Origin: an uncultured Gemmiger sp.
Lineage (GTDB): Bacteria; Bacillota; Clostridia; Oscillospirales; Ruminococcaceae
Assembly: GCA_944388215.1 (NCBI GenBank)
Contig: CALXHT010000005.1
Location: 30,256-94,255 of the forward strand
Reading direction: 5' to 3'
DNA length: 64,000 nucleotides
Shown here: in pieces, positions 35,381 through 44,396 of the stretch
Layout: each line of letters opens with the position of its first letter
How positions within the stretch are numbered: the stretch's first letter is position 1
The notes under the pieces: model-generated
The model's database searches: none
What the model was told of the DNA's origin: nothing
The model's input: the letters and a program-made list of their open reading frames with translations, nothing else
Program-made: the position numbers and the translations under genes

Positions 35381-35968
35381 ATGCAAGCTTTGCAGCAACA
35401 AAACGCCAGTCAGCGGCGGGTGATCAGCCTGCTGGTGGACAACCAGAACGGCGTTCTGGCCCGGGTGGCCAGCCTGTTCTGCCGCCGTGGCTTCAACATC
35501 GACAGCCTGACGGTGTCCGCCACCAACGATCCCAAGATCAGCCGCATCACGGTTTCCCTGCACGGCAACGAGCAGGAAGTCAGCCAGCTGATCCTGCAGA
35601 CCGAGCGGCTGGAAGTCACCCGTCAGATCTTCGAACTCACCCCCGAGAAGAGCCTGCAGCGGGAGCTTTTGCTCCTCAAGGTGGCCTGCAACAACCAGAA
35701 CCGGGCCGAGCTGCGGGAAATTTCCACCATTTACAAGGCGAAGATCATCGACCTTTCGCCGGACAGCATGGTCTTTGAACTCACCGGCAAACCGGACAAG
35801 ATCGACGCCTTCCTGACCATGTTCGACGGCTACGAGATCCTGGAACTCTGCCGCACCGGTGTCACGGCGCTGGAACGGGGCGGCAAACACCAGCACATGC
35901 AGAAGCCGCCCCAGGAAGTCCGGGAAGCCCAGCTGCCGCTGCCCGGCACCCACTGCCCTCAGGAATGA
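35381..35968 (+). CDS. ilvN: Acetolactate synthase small (regulatory) subunit
   Basis: 195 residues. The N-terminal ACT domain (VISLLVDNQNGVLARVASLF, then RRGFNIDSLTVS) binds valine for feedback control; the C-terminal domain resembles the longer IlvN/IlvH type. After the conserved core about 30 residues of polar tail (KHQHMQKPPQEVREAQLP) have no clear counterpart. The ATG at 35381 is preferred over a GTG at 35372 by spacing from GAGGTG. It lies ten bases after ilvB. Confidence 0.93.
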   Translation: MQALQQQNASQRRVISLLVDNQNGVLARVASLFCRRGFNIDSLTVSATNDPKISRITVSLHGNEQEVSQLILQTERLEVTRQIFELTPEKSLQRELLLLKVACNNQNRAELREISTIYKAKIIDLSPDSMVFELTGKPDKIDAFLTMFDGYEILELCRTGVTALERGGKHQHMQKPPQEVREAQLPLPGTHCPQE

Positions 35969-36010
35969 GGCCCCCGCCATTTTGCTCCCCCTTTTGATAG
36001 AGGAAGATAG

Positions 36011-37060
<1,050 letters not shown>

Positions 37061-37097
37061 GACCGGCCCAATCCCGAAAGGAACGGAGAAGATACCA

Positions 37098-38756
37098 ATG
37101 AACAGCGACAATGTCAAAAAGGGCCCCGAGCGGGCCCCCAACCGCAGCCTGTTCTATGCCCTGGGCTACACGCCGGAGGAACTGGACCGCCCGCTGATCG
37201 GTGTGGTCTCGGCCTACAGCGAGATCGTGCCCGGCCACATGAATCTGGACAAGCTGGCAGATGCCGTCAAGGCCGGTGTGCGTATGGCCGGCGGCACGCC
37301 CATTCTCATCCCCGCCATCGGTGTCTGCGACGGCATCGCCATGGGTCATGTGGGCATGAAGTATTCCCTGGCCAGCCGCGAGCTGATCTGCGACAGCGTG
37401 GAGACCATGTACATGGCCCACCAGCTGGACGGCCTGGTGCTGGTGCCCAACTGCGACAAGATCGTGCCCGGCATGGTCATGGCCGCCGTGCGGATGGATG
37501 TGCCCGCCGTGGTCTGCTCGGGCGGCCCCATGCTGGCCGGCCGCTACGGCGGTGAGGAAGTCAGCCTCTCCAAGATGTTCGAGGCGGTGGGCGCCTACAA
37601 GGCGGGCCTCATCAACGACGAACAGCTGGAGGACTGCACCTGCAACTGCTGCCCCGGCTGCGGTTCCTGCTCGGGCATGTACACCGCCAACAGCATGAAC
37701 TGCCTGTGCGAAGCCATCGGCATCGCCCTGCCCGGCAACGGCACCATCCCGGCGGTCTACGCCAAGCGGCTCCAGCTGGGCAAGCGGGCCGGCATGGCCA
37801 TCATGGACCTGGTCAACCAGGGCGTGACGGCGCGGCAGATCATCAACGAGCGGAGCATCCGCAACGCCCTGACCTGCGATATGGCCCTGGGCTGCTCCAC
37901 CAACACGGTGCTGCATCTGCTGGCCATCGCCGAGGAGGCGGGCGTGCCCATCGACCTGAAACTCTTCAACGAGATCAGCGCCAAGACCCCCAACCTCTGC
38001 CATCTGGCCCCGGCGGGTCCCACCCACATGCCGGACCTCTACGAGGCGGGCGGCATCCCGGCCGTGCAGGCCGAGCTGGCCAAGGCGGGCCTGCTGGATC
38101 TGGACGTGCCCACCGTCACCGGCAAGACGCTGGGCGAGAACATCGCCGGCGCCAGGATCCTCAACGAGAAGGCCATCCGGCCCATCACCAACCCCTACAG
38201 CCCCAACGGCGGCCTGCAGATCCTCTGGGGCAATATCGCCCCCGACGGCTGCGTGGTCAAGCGCAGCGCCGTGGCGCCCGAGATGCAGGTCCACAGCGGC
38301 CCGGCCCGGGTGTTTGACAGCGAGGAGACCGCCATCGCGGCCATCTACGCCGGTGAGATCCATCCCGGCGACGTGGTGGTCATCCGGTACGAGGGCCCCA
38401 AGGGCGGCCCCGGCATGCGGGAAATGCTCAACCCCACCAGCGCGCTGGCCGGCATGAAGCTGGACACCACGGTGGCGCTCATCACCGACGGCCGCTTCTC
38501 CGGCGCCAGCCGCGGCGCGGCCATCGGCCATGTGTCGCCGGAGGCTGCCTCGGGCGGCCCCATCGGTCTGGTCAAAGAGGGAGACACCATCGAGATCGAC
38601 ATCCCCAACGCCTCCATCCATCTGGCGGTGGACGATGAGGAGCTGGCCCGCCGCAAGGCGGCCTACGTCCAGCCGGAACCCAACGTGAAGTCGGGCTGGC
38701 TGGCACGGTATGCGCGGCTGGTCACCAGCGCCAACCAGGGCGCGGTGCTGAAGTAA
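37098..38756 (+). CDS. ilvD: Dihydroxy-acid dehydratase
   Basis: 552 residues, an iron-sulfur enzyme that makes the 2-oxo acid precursors of valine, leucine and isoleucine. Cluster cysteines lie in PNCDKIVPG and [17 protein letters not shown]; the catalytic C-terminal region reads [11 protein letters not shown]. Last gene of the operon, followed by a terminator. The operon has no ilvE or leuABCD, so transamination and the leucine branch must be encoded elsewhere. Confidence 0.97.
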   Translation: MNSDNVKKGPERAPNRSLFYALGYTPEELDRPLIGVVSAYSEIVPGHMNLDKLADAVKAGVRMAGGTPILIPAIGVCDGIAMGHVGMKYSLASRELICDSVETMYMAHQLDGLVLVPNCDKIVPGMVMAAVRMDVPAVVCSGGPMLAGRYGGEEVSLSKMFEAVGAYKAGLINDEQLEDCTCNCCPGCGSCSGMYTANSMNCLCEAIGIALPGNGTIPAVYAKRLQLGKRAGMAIMDLVNQGVTARQIINERSIRNALTCDMALGCSTNTVLHLLAIAEEAGVPIDLKLFNEISAKTPNLCHLAPAGPTHMPDLYEAGGIPAVQAELAKAGLLDLDVPTVTGKTLGENIAGARILNEKAIRPITNPYSPNGGLQILWGNIAPDGCVVKRSAVAPEMQVHSGPARVFDSEETAIAAIYAGEIHPGDVVVIRYEGPKGGPGMREMLNPTSALAGMKLDTTVALITDGRFSGASRGAAIGHVSPEAASGGPIGLVKEGDTIEIDIPNASIHLAVDDEELARRKAAYVQPEPNVKSGWLARYARLVTSANQGAVLK

Positions 38757-38775
38757 AGCGCTACTGTAAAACTCA

Positions 38776-38813
38776 ACACGCAGCGGTTGTGCGGCCGCTG
38801 CGTGTTTTTGTTT
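38776..38813 (+). terminator. Terminator of the ilvBNCD operon
   Basis: Stem ACACGCAGCGG / CCGCTGCGTGT with an 8-base loop, followed by TTTTGTTTT. Confidence 0.85.
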
Positions 38814-38870
38814 TGGCGGGAAAAGCCCGGAAAAAATTTCCCCGGGGGCATACCCGCCGCGGGCAGAACA

Positions 38871-38879
38871 TGGTATAAT
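38871..38879 (+). promoter_or_regulatory. Extended -10 promoter of the MFS transporter gene
   Basis: TGGTATAAT, 32 bases upstream of the start. No good -35 box was seen. Confidence 0.55.
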
Positions 38880-38910
38880 CAGGGCAGAGAGAAAAGGGGA
38901 GAATGCTGTC

Positions 38911-40083
38911 ATGATTTCGTTGCTGCTGCCGGTGATTTATCTGGCGTTTATCAGCCTGGGTCTGCCCGACGGGCTGCTGGGGGCCGCCTGGCCCAGCATG
39001 TACGGGCCGATGGGAGCGGATCTCTCCTGGGCCGGGGCGGTGTCCATGATCATCTCGGCGGGCACCATTGTGTCCAGCCTGGCCAGCGACCGGCTCAACG
39101 GCCGCCTGGGCACCGGCCGGGTCACGGCGGGCAGCGTGGCCGTTACGGCGGTGGCGCTGCTGGGATTCTCTCTCTCCACCGCCTTCTGGCAGCTTTGCCT
39201 CTGGGCGATCCCCTACGGCCTGGGCGCCGGCAGCGTGGATGCGGCCCTCAATAACTATGTGGCGCTGCACTATGAGAGCCGCCACATGAGCTGGCTGCAC
39301 TGCATGTGGGGTATCGGCGCCAGCATCGGCCCCGTCATCATGGGATGGGCCCTGGCGGCGGACAGCTGGCAGGGGGGCTACCGCACCATTGCACTGCTGC
39401 AGGCTGTGCTCACGGCGGTGCTGGTCTTCAGCCTGCCCCTCTGGAAACACCCCGCCCGGGAGAGCGCCGCGGGCGTCACCCCCGAACACCGCAGCCTGCC
39501 CCAGTTGCTGCGCATTCCCGGCGTGCCGGAAGTCATGGTCAGCTTTGCCTGTTACTCGGCGGTGGAGTGCACCGCCGGCATGTGGGCGGCCAGTTACTGC
39601 ACCCTGGTGCGGGGCATCGACGCCGGCACCGCGGCGGGCTGGGCGAGCCTGTTCTACCTGGGCATCACGGTGGGGCGGTTCTTCTGCGGCTTCCTCACGA
39701 TGAAATTCAACGACCACCAGATGATCCTGGGCGGCCAGGCGGTGATCCTGGCGGGTCTTGTCCTGACCTTCCTGCCCGCAGGCAACCATCTGCTCTTTGC
39801 GGGGCTCATCGTTGTGGGGTTGGGCTGTGCGCCTATCTATCCCAGCATCATCCACGAGACCCCCGCCAACTTCGGGCGGAATTTGAGCATGTCCATGACC
39901 GGCGTCCAGATGGCGGCGGCCTACACAGGTACCACGCTGCTGCCGCCCTTCTTCGGGCTGCTGGCCCAGCAGTTCAGCATGTCGCTGTTTCCCTGGTACC
40001 TGCTGGCGGCACTGATTGTTATGACGGTCTCCTCGGAGGCCATGCACCGCAAGACGGCGGCCCACCGTGCCGCCAACACATAA
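38911..40083 (+). CDS. Major facilitator superfamily transporter
   Basis: 390 residues with about 12 hydrophobic helices in two halves. The loop between helices 2 and 3 has a basic motif (SDRLNGRLGTGRV) similar to MFS motif A, and GIGASIGPVIMGWAL suits helix 5. The proteins most like it by eye are fucose/sugar-type or unassigned MFS permeases; the substrate cannot be read from sequence. It shares an operon with a small zinc-ribbon membrane protein starting 28 bases downstream. Confidence 0.85.
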   Translation: MISLLLPVIYLAFISLGLPDGLLGAAWPSMYGPMGADLSWAGAVSMIISAGTIVSSLASDRLNGRLGTGRVTAGSVAVTAVALLGFSLSTAFWQLCLWAIPYGLGAGSVDAALNNYVALHYESRHMSWLHCMWGIGASIGPVIMGWALAADSWQGGYRTIALLQAVLTAVLVFSLPLWKHPARESAAGVTPEHRSLPQLLRIPGVPEVMVSFACYSAVECTAGMWAASYCTLVRGIDAGTAAGWASLFYLGITVGRFFCGFLTMKFNDHQMILGGQAVILAGLVLTFLPAGNHLLFAGLIVVGLGCAPIYPSIIHETPANFGRNLSMSMTGVQMAAAYTGTTLLPPFFGLLAQQFSMSLFPWYLLAALIVMTVSSEAMHRKTAAHRAANT

Positions 40084-40110
40084 CCTGAATCTGTGGAAGG
40101 AGGATCCTGT

Positions 40111-40452
40111 ATGCAAAAATGCAGCCTGTGCGGCGGCAAGGTGGTCAACGGACGGTGTGAGGACTGCGGCATGCCGATTCCGCCGGAAAACCGGTACACC
40201 CTGCGCAGCGAAACCAACCGCGCCCGCAATACCGACGGGGAAGGTTTCCTGCACCGGACAGGGCAGACGGCACAGCGCAAGCCTGCCCGGAGCCGCCCGG
40301 CGGCATCCGCTGCCCGGCCCCAGCCCCGCCCCCGGCAGACGGGAAACCGGCCCGTGGGACAGAAGCCGGCCAACCGGTGGATCGGATGGATCATTGCCAT
40401 TGTGATCATCCTCAGCTTTTTCTCGGAGGCAATCTCCTCCCTGGCATCGTAA
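40111..40452 (+). CDS. Small zinc-ribbon protein with a C-terminal membrane helix
   Basis: 113 residues. Two CxxC pairs at the N-terminus (CSLCGG and CEDCG) form a zinc ribbon. A long Arg/Pro/Gln-rich linker follows (about residues 25-85), and a single hydrophobic helix ends the protein (WIGWIIAIVIILSFF). Tail-anchored zinc-ribbon proteins like this are frequent in Firmicutes but uncharacterised. The start follows GGAAGGAGGATCCTGT. A bidirectional terminator lies directly behind. Confidence 0.8.
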   Translation: MQKCSLCGGKVVNGRCEDCGMPIPPENRYTLRSETNRARNTDGEGFLHRTGQTAQRKPARSRPAASAARPQPRPRQTGNRPVGQKPANRWIGWIIAIVIILSFFSEAISSLAS

Positions 40453-40461
40453 CAAAAACAC

Positions 40462-40497
40462 AAAGGCGGACGGTCGCAAGACCGTCCGCCTTTTCTG
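40462..40497. terminator. Bidirectional terminator between the zinc-ribbon gene and aroF
   Basis: A perfect 14-bp stem (AAAGGCGGACGGTC / GACCGTCCGCCTTT) with a GCAA tetraloop and T's on both strands. Confidence 0.9.
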
Positions 40498-40509
40498 GAG
40501 GAATGGCTG

Positions 40510-41529
40510 TCAGTTCAGTGTTTTGCCGAAGAATTCCAGCTCGGGGCGAATCACGCCCATCAGGGCATCGAACTGGTCGGGGGTCAGGCTCTGGGCGCCG
40601 TCGCTCTTGGCCTTGGCCGGGTCGTTGTGGGTCTCGATCATCAGCCCGTCGGCTCCCACCGCCACGGCGGCCTGGGCCAGCGCCGGCACCATGAAGGCGA
40701 TGCCCGCCGCATGGCTGGGATCGATGACCACCGGCAGATGGGTCATCTTTTTCAGCATGGGCACGGCGGAGATATCCAGCGTGTTGCGCATGCTGGTTTC
40801 AAACGTACGGATGCCCCGCTCGCAGAGCACCACGTTGGGGTTGCCCTCGGCCATGATGTACTCGGCACTCATGACCAGCTCCTCCAGCGTGGAGGAAAGC
40901 CCCCGCTTGAGCAGCACCGGCACGTTCAGCTTGCCCACGGCCTTCAGCAGTTCAAAGTTCTGCATGTTGCGGGCGCCGATCTGGATCATGTCCACCTTGG
41001 CGTCCAGGAAGAGGGGAATATGCTCGTTGTTCATCAGCTCGGTGACGATGGGCTGCCCCGTGACGGCCCGGGCCTCCTGGAGCAGTTCCAGACCCTCGGC
41101 CCGCAGTCCCTGGAAACTGTAGGGGCTGGTGCGGGGCTTGAAGGCGCCGCCCCGCAGGATGCTGGCCCCGGCAGCCTTCACCCGCTGGGCGATGCCAATG
41201 ATCTGGTCCTTGCCCTCCACGCTGCAGGGGCCGCTCATGACGGCAAAGTACCCGCCGCCGATCTTGTGGCCGCCCACATCCACCACGGTGTCGTCGGGGT
41301 GGAACTTGCGGTTGGCCTTTTTGTAGGGCTCGCTGACCCGGCGGCAGGTATCCACCACAGGGTTGGCCAGCACCCAGCTCTCGGCCAGGGCCTTGGTGTC
41401 GCCGATCAGGCCCAGAATGTGGGTGTCGCGGCCGGTGGAATCGTTGATTTCAAAACCCATCTCCCGCAGTTCGGCGCAGAAAGCGGCCACTTTGTCGGCA
41501 GGGGCGTTCTGTTTCAATACGATGATCAT
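40510..41529 (-). CDS. aroF: 3-deoxy-7-phosphoheptulonate (DAHP) synthase, type I-beta with ferredoxin-like regulatory domain
   Basis: 339 residues. It joins PEP and erythrose 4-phosphate at the head of the shikimate pathway. An N-terminal domain of about 70 residues (MIIVLKQNAPADKVAAFCAE) is the ferredoxin-like regulatory module seen in Thermotoga-type enzymes. The TIM barrel shows GPCSVEG, RGGAFKPRTSPYSFQG and IDPSHAAG. Monocistronic. Its promoter encloses a near-perfect palindrome, pointing to repressor control, perhaps by aromatic amino acid supply. Confidence 0.95.
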   Translation of the reverse strand: MIIVLKQNAPADKVAAFCAELREMGFEINDSTGRDTHILGLIGDTKALAESWVLANPVVDTCRRVSEPYKKANRKFHPDDTVVDVGGHKIGGGYFAVMSGPCSVEGKDQIIGIAQRVKAAGASILRGGAFKPRTSPYSFQGLRAEGLELLQEARAVTGQPIVTELMNNEHIPLFLDAKVDMIQIGARNMQNFELLKAVGKLNVPVLLKRGLSSTLEELVMSAEYIMAEGNPNVVLCERGIRTFETSMRNTLDISAVPMLKKMTHLPVVIDPSHAAGIAFMVPALAQAAVAVGADGLMIETHNDPAKAKSDGAQSLTPDQFDALMGVIRPELEFFGKTLN

Positions 41530-41569
41530 ATTCCTGTCTCCTGTACCTTGTATTTCTTACCATACTGGG

Positions 41570-41598
41570 ATTTTAACACTTTAAAGCGTTAAAGTCAA
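41570..41598 (-). promoter_or_regulatory. Promoter of the DAHP synthase gene
   Basis: On the minus strand TTGACT (41593-41598), a 17-base spacer and TAAAAT (41570-41575). Confidence 0.75.
41572..41593. promoter_or_regulatory. 22-bp near-perfect palindrome inside the DAHP synthase promoter (candidate operator)
   Basis: TTTAACACTTT and AAAGCGTTAAA match as an inverted repeat at 10 of 11 positions and fill the spacer between the -35 and -10 boxes. A repressor bound here would block RNA polymerase directly. No regulator gene is adjacent. Confidence 0.65.
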
Positions 41599-41604
41599 GC
41601 CCTC

Positions 41605-41633
41605 TTGCAGAAAAAAGAAGAGCGGCTTATAAT
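41605..41633 (+). promoter_or_regulatory. Promoter of the ybaK-rsuA operon
   Basis: TTGCAG (41605-41610), a 17-base spacer and a perfect TATAAT (41628-41633). It lies only a few bases from the divergent DAHP synthase promoter. Confidence 0.8.
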
Positions 41634-41669
41634 AAGGGCCGACAAGAGTTAGCAAAAGAGGGATTCTTT

Positions 41670-42164
41670 ATGGGAAAAGAAGCAAAAACCAACGCTATGC
41701 GGATGCTGGAGCGGGCCAAGATCGTCTACACGGCCCATGAATACCCCCACGAGGAGGGCCAGGCGGTGGACGGCGCCTCGGTGGCCAGACTGACCGGCCA
41801 GGACCCGGCCAAAGTGTTCAAGACGCTGGTCACCCAGGGCGCGGACCACAACTATTATGTGTTCGTGGTGCCGGTGCTGGCCGAGCTGGACCTGAAAAAG
41901 GCTGCCAAGGCCGCCGGCGTCAAGAGCGTGGCGATGATCCATGTGGCGGATATCAACAAGGTCACCGGGTACATCCGGGGCGGCTGCAGCCCGGTGGGCA
42001 TGAAGAAGCAGTACGTCACGGTGTTTGACGAGAGCTGCCTTGCCCAGTCCACCATGCTGGTTTCGGGCGGGCGGATCGGCACCCAGATCGAATGCGCCCC
42101 CGCCGACCTGATCAAGGCCTCCCGGGGCAAGACGGCGGCCATCACCCAGGAGCACGGGGCATGA
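41670..42164 (+). CDS. ybaK: YbaK/EbsC-type aminoacyl-tRNA deacylase
   Basis: 164 residues covering one YbaK/ProX domain: AKIVYTAHEYPHEEGQAVDG, then DPAKVFKTLVTQG with the conserved Lys, and GYIRGGCSPVG. Family members remove cysteine from mischarged Cys-tRNA(Pro). Its last codons overlap the start of the pseudouridine synthase gene (ATGA), giving a two-gene operon. Both products act on RNA, but no direct link between them is known to me. Confidence 0.92.
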   Translation: MGKEAKTNAMRMLERAKIVYTAHEYPHEEGQAVDGASVARLTGQDPAKVFKTLVTQGADHNYYVFVVPVLAELDLKKAAKAAGVKSVAMIHVADINKVTGYIRGGCSPVGMKKQYVTVFDESCLAQSTMLVSGGRIGTQIECAPADLIKASRGKTAAITQEHGA

Positions 42165-42874
42165 TGCGGCTGGACAAGTACCTGTCGGAACGCACCGGCC
42201 TGACCCGCAGCGAGAGCCGCAAGGCCATCACCAAGGGCCGGGTGGCGGTGAACGGCGCGGTCTGCCGCAAGGCGGACACCCAGGTGGCCGAGGACGCGGT
42301 CCTGGCATTGGACGGCACACCGCTGGCGGGTACCTACCGGAAATATGTCTACATCATGCTGAACAAGCCGGAGGGCGTGGTCAGTGCCAGCCGGGACAAG
42401 CGGGACACCACGGTGGTGGACCTGGTGGCGGCGGACTATCCCCGGCGGGCGCTGTTCCCGGCCGGGCGGCTGGACAAGACCAGCACCGGCTTTGTGCTGC
42501 TCACCGACGACGGCGCCCTGGCCCACGACCTGCTGGCGCCCTCCCACCATGTGGACAAGCAGTACCTTGTCACGCTGGACACCCCGCTGACCGACGCCAT
42601 GCGGGCGGGCTTTGCCGCCGGTGTGACGCTGGCCGACGGGCAGACCATGGCCCCGGCGGAGGCCGAACCGGCGGGGGAGGACCCCTGCCGGGTGAAGGTG
42701 ACGCTCCACCAGGGGGTCTACCACCAGATCAAGCGGATGTTCGGCGTCTACGGCGCGGGGGTGAACGCCCTGCACCGGTATGCCATCGGCGGCGTGACGC
42801 TGGATGAGGCCCTGGCACCGGGACAGTGGCGGGAACTCACCGAAGATGAGCTGGCCCTGCTGCAGAACCGATAA
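42161..42874 (+). CDS. RsuA-family 16S rRNA pseudouridine synthase
   Basis: 237 residues: an N-terminal S4 RNA-binding domain (MRLDKYLSERTGLTRSESRK) and a pseudouridine synthase domain with the catalytic Asp in GRLDKTSTG. The family modifies one uridine in 16S rRNA (RsuA) or 23S rRNA (RluB/E/F); the short length and lack of a long tail favour RsuA. The GTP-independent assignment is by motif only. The start overlaps the upstream stop. Confidence 0.92.
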   Translation: MMRLDKYLSERTGLTRSESRKAITKGRVAVNGAVCRKADTQVAEDAVLALDGTPLAGTYRKYVYIMLNKPEGVVSASRDKRDTTVVDLVAADYPRRALFPAGRLDKTSTGFVLLTDDGALAHDLLAPSHHVDKQYLVTLDTPLTDAMRAGFAAGVTLADGQTMAPAEAEPAGEDPCRVKVTLHQGVYHQIKRMFGVYGAGVNALHRYAIGGVTLDEALAPGQWRELTEDELALLQNR

Positions 42875-42879
42875 AACCA

Positions 42880-42917
42880 AAAGGGAGGCACCCCGTTCGG
42901 GGCGCCTCCCCTTTTTA
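42880..42917. terminator. Bidirectional terminator between the RsuA-family gene and murE
   Basis: Arms AAAGGGAGGCACCCCG and CGGGGCGCCTCCCCTTT with a short loop and T-rich flanks on both strands. Confidence 0.85.
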
Positions 42918-44396
42918 TGTCCGTTTGGCCGCCATGTAATTCTGTATAATTTCCCGCTCACAGAAGGGCAGCGTCTCGTCGCCCCGCTGCAGCGTCCTCT
43001 CGTGCCCTTTGCCGATGACCGCCACAATGTCCCCGGGACGGGCCATGTCCAGGGCATAATAGAGCGCCTTGCGCCGGTCGGGAATCTCCACAAAGGGGGT
43101 GTCTGGATTGCCCCGCCGCAGCCCGGTGCGGATGTCCGCCAGAATGTCTGCCAACGGTTCGCCCCGGCTGTTGTCCTCCGTCACCACGCAGAAATCCGCC
43201 AGCCGGGCGCAGGCTTCCCCCATGCCGAACCGCCGCACCCGGCTGCGCCCGCCGCCGCATCCGAACACCACGATGAGCCGGGTGGGGCGGTAGGCCCGCA
43301 GGGCGGTGAGCAGGTTCTCGGCGGCGGCCTCGTTGTGGGCGTAGTCCAGCACCACCGTGAAAGGGGCGTCCACCGGCACCGGTTCCACCCGGCCCTCCAC
43401 CACGGCGGTGCGCAGGCCCCGCTGCACGGCGTCGTCGGGCAGCTGCAGAATTCCCGCCACGGCGATGGCCGCCAATGCGTTGGAGACGCTGAACCGCCCC
43501 GGCATGGCCACCTGGTAGGGGCGGGCGATGCCCTCCGGCCCGGCGGCGGTGAAGGAAACTCCCAGCAGCCCCGGACGGTGCAGCAGTTCAAAATCCGCCC
43601 CGGCCCGCCAGTCGGCGGGGTGGTCGATGCCGTAGGTCACCACCCGGCAGGTATGCTGGGTCAGGATGGCCTGTGTCTGCGGGTCGTCGGTATTCACCAG
43701 CCCCACCCGGCAGCGGCGGAACAGCACGCTCTTCCAGGCGCGGTACTCCGCGAAGCTGGCGTGCTCGCCGGGACCGATGTGGTCGGGGGAAAGATTGGTG
43801 AACACCCCGATGTCATACTCAATGCCGGTGACCCGGTCCATCTTGAGCCCCAGGCTGGACACCTCCATGACGCAGGCGTCGCAGCCCGCCTCCACCATGC
43901 GGCGCAGCAGCCGCTGGAGGTCGCTGCTCTCGGGGGTGGTGTGGTCCAGCGGATGCTGATAGCCCGGCCAGCACACCCCGTTGGTGCCGATCAGCCCCAC
44001 TTTGCGCCCGGCGGCCGTCAGTACGGCGGCGATCAGGTGGGCGGTGGTGGTCTTGCCCTTGGTGCCGGTGATGCCGATCATCGTCAGCTGTCCGGCCGGT
44101 TCGCCGTAGAACCGAATGGCCAGCCGGGCCAGCGCCTTGCGGCTGTGGGTCACCTGGAGCACCGGCAGGTCGGGGGGGAGCCCCGGCACCGGCCGCTCAC
44201 AGACAATACCCGCCGCGCCCGCCGCGGCAGCCTGCCGGGCGTAGGCGTGGCCGTCGGTGTGCTGGCCGGGCAGACAGACAAACAGTGCCCCCGGCGTCAC
44301 GGCGCGGGAATCGTAACACAGGGACTTTGCTTCGGCGCGGGCGTCGCCCTGGAGCAGGACGCCGTCGGTGACCCGGAAAAGCTCACACAAATTCAT
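42915..44396 (-). CDS. murE: UDP-MurNAc-tripeptide synthetase (MurE family)
   Basis: 493 residues, a Mur ligase that adds the third residue to the peptidoglycan stem. The P-loop is GITGTKGKTTT, with HTTPESSDLQ, EVSSLGL and FTNLSPDH in the central domain and DYAHNEAAAENLL in the last. The residue-3 selectivity motif reads DNSRGEP, where meso-DAP enzymes have DNPR and lysine enzymes lack the Arg. The Arg is kept but the Pro is lost, so the amino acid added is uncertain. It overlaps the stop of an asnB gene by four bases, which couples it to an amidotransferase. Confidence 0.9.
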   Translation of the reverse strand: MNLCELFRVTDGVLLQGDARAEAKSLCYDSRAVTPGALFVCLPGQHTDGHAYARQAAAAGAAGIVCERPVPGLPPDLPVLQVTHSRKALARLAIRFYGEPAGQLTMIGITGTKGKTTTAHLIAAVLTAAGRKVGLIGTNGVCWPGYQHPLDHTTPESSDLQRLLRRMVEAGCDACVMEVSSLGLKMDRVTGIEYDIGVFTNLSPDHIGPGEHASFAEYRAWKSVLFRRCRVGLVNTDDPQTQAILTQHTCRVVTYGIDHPADWRAGADFELLHRPGLLGVSFTAAGPEGIARPYQVAMPGRFSVSNALAAIAVAGILQLPDDAVQRGLRTAVVEGRVEPVPVDAPFTVVLDYAHNEAAAENLLTALRAYRPTRLIVVFGCGGGRSRVRRFGMGEACARLADFCVVTEDNSRGEPLADILADIRTGLRRGNPDTPFVEIPDRRKALYYALDMARPGDIVAVIGKGHERTLQRGDETLPFCEREIIQNYMAAKRT

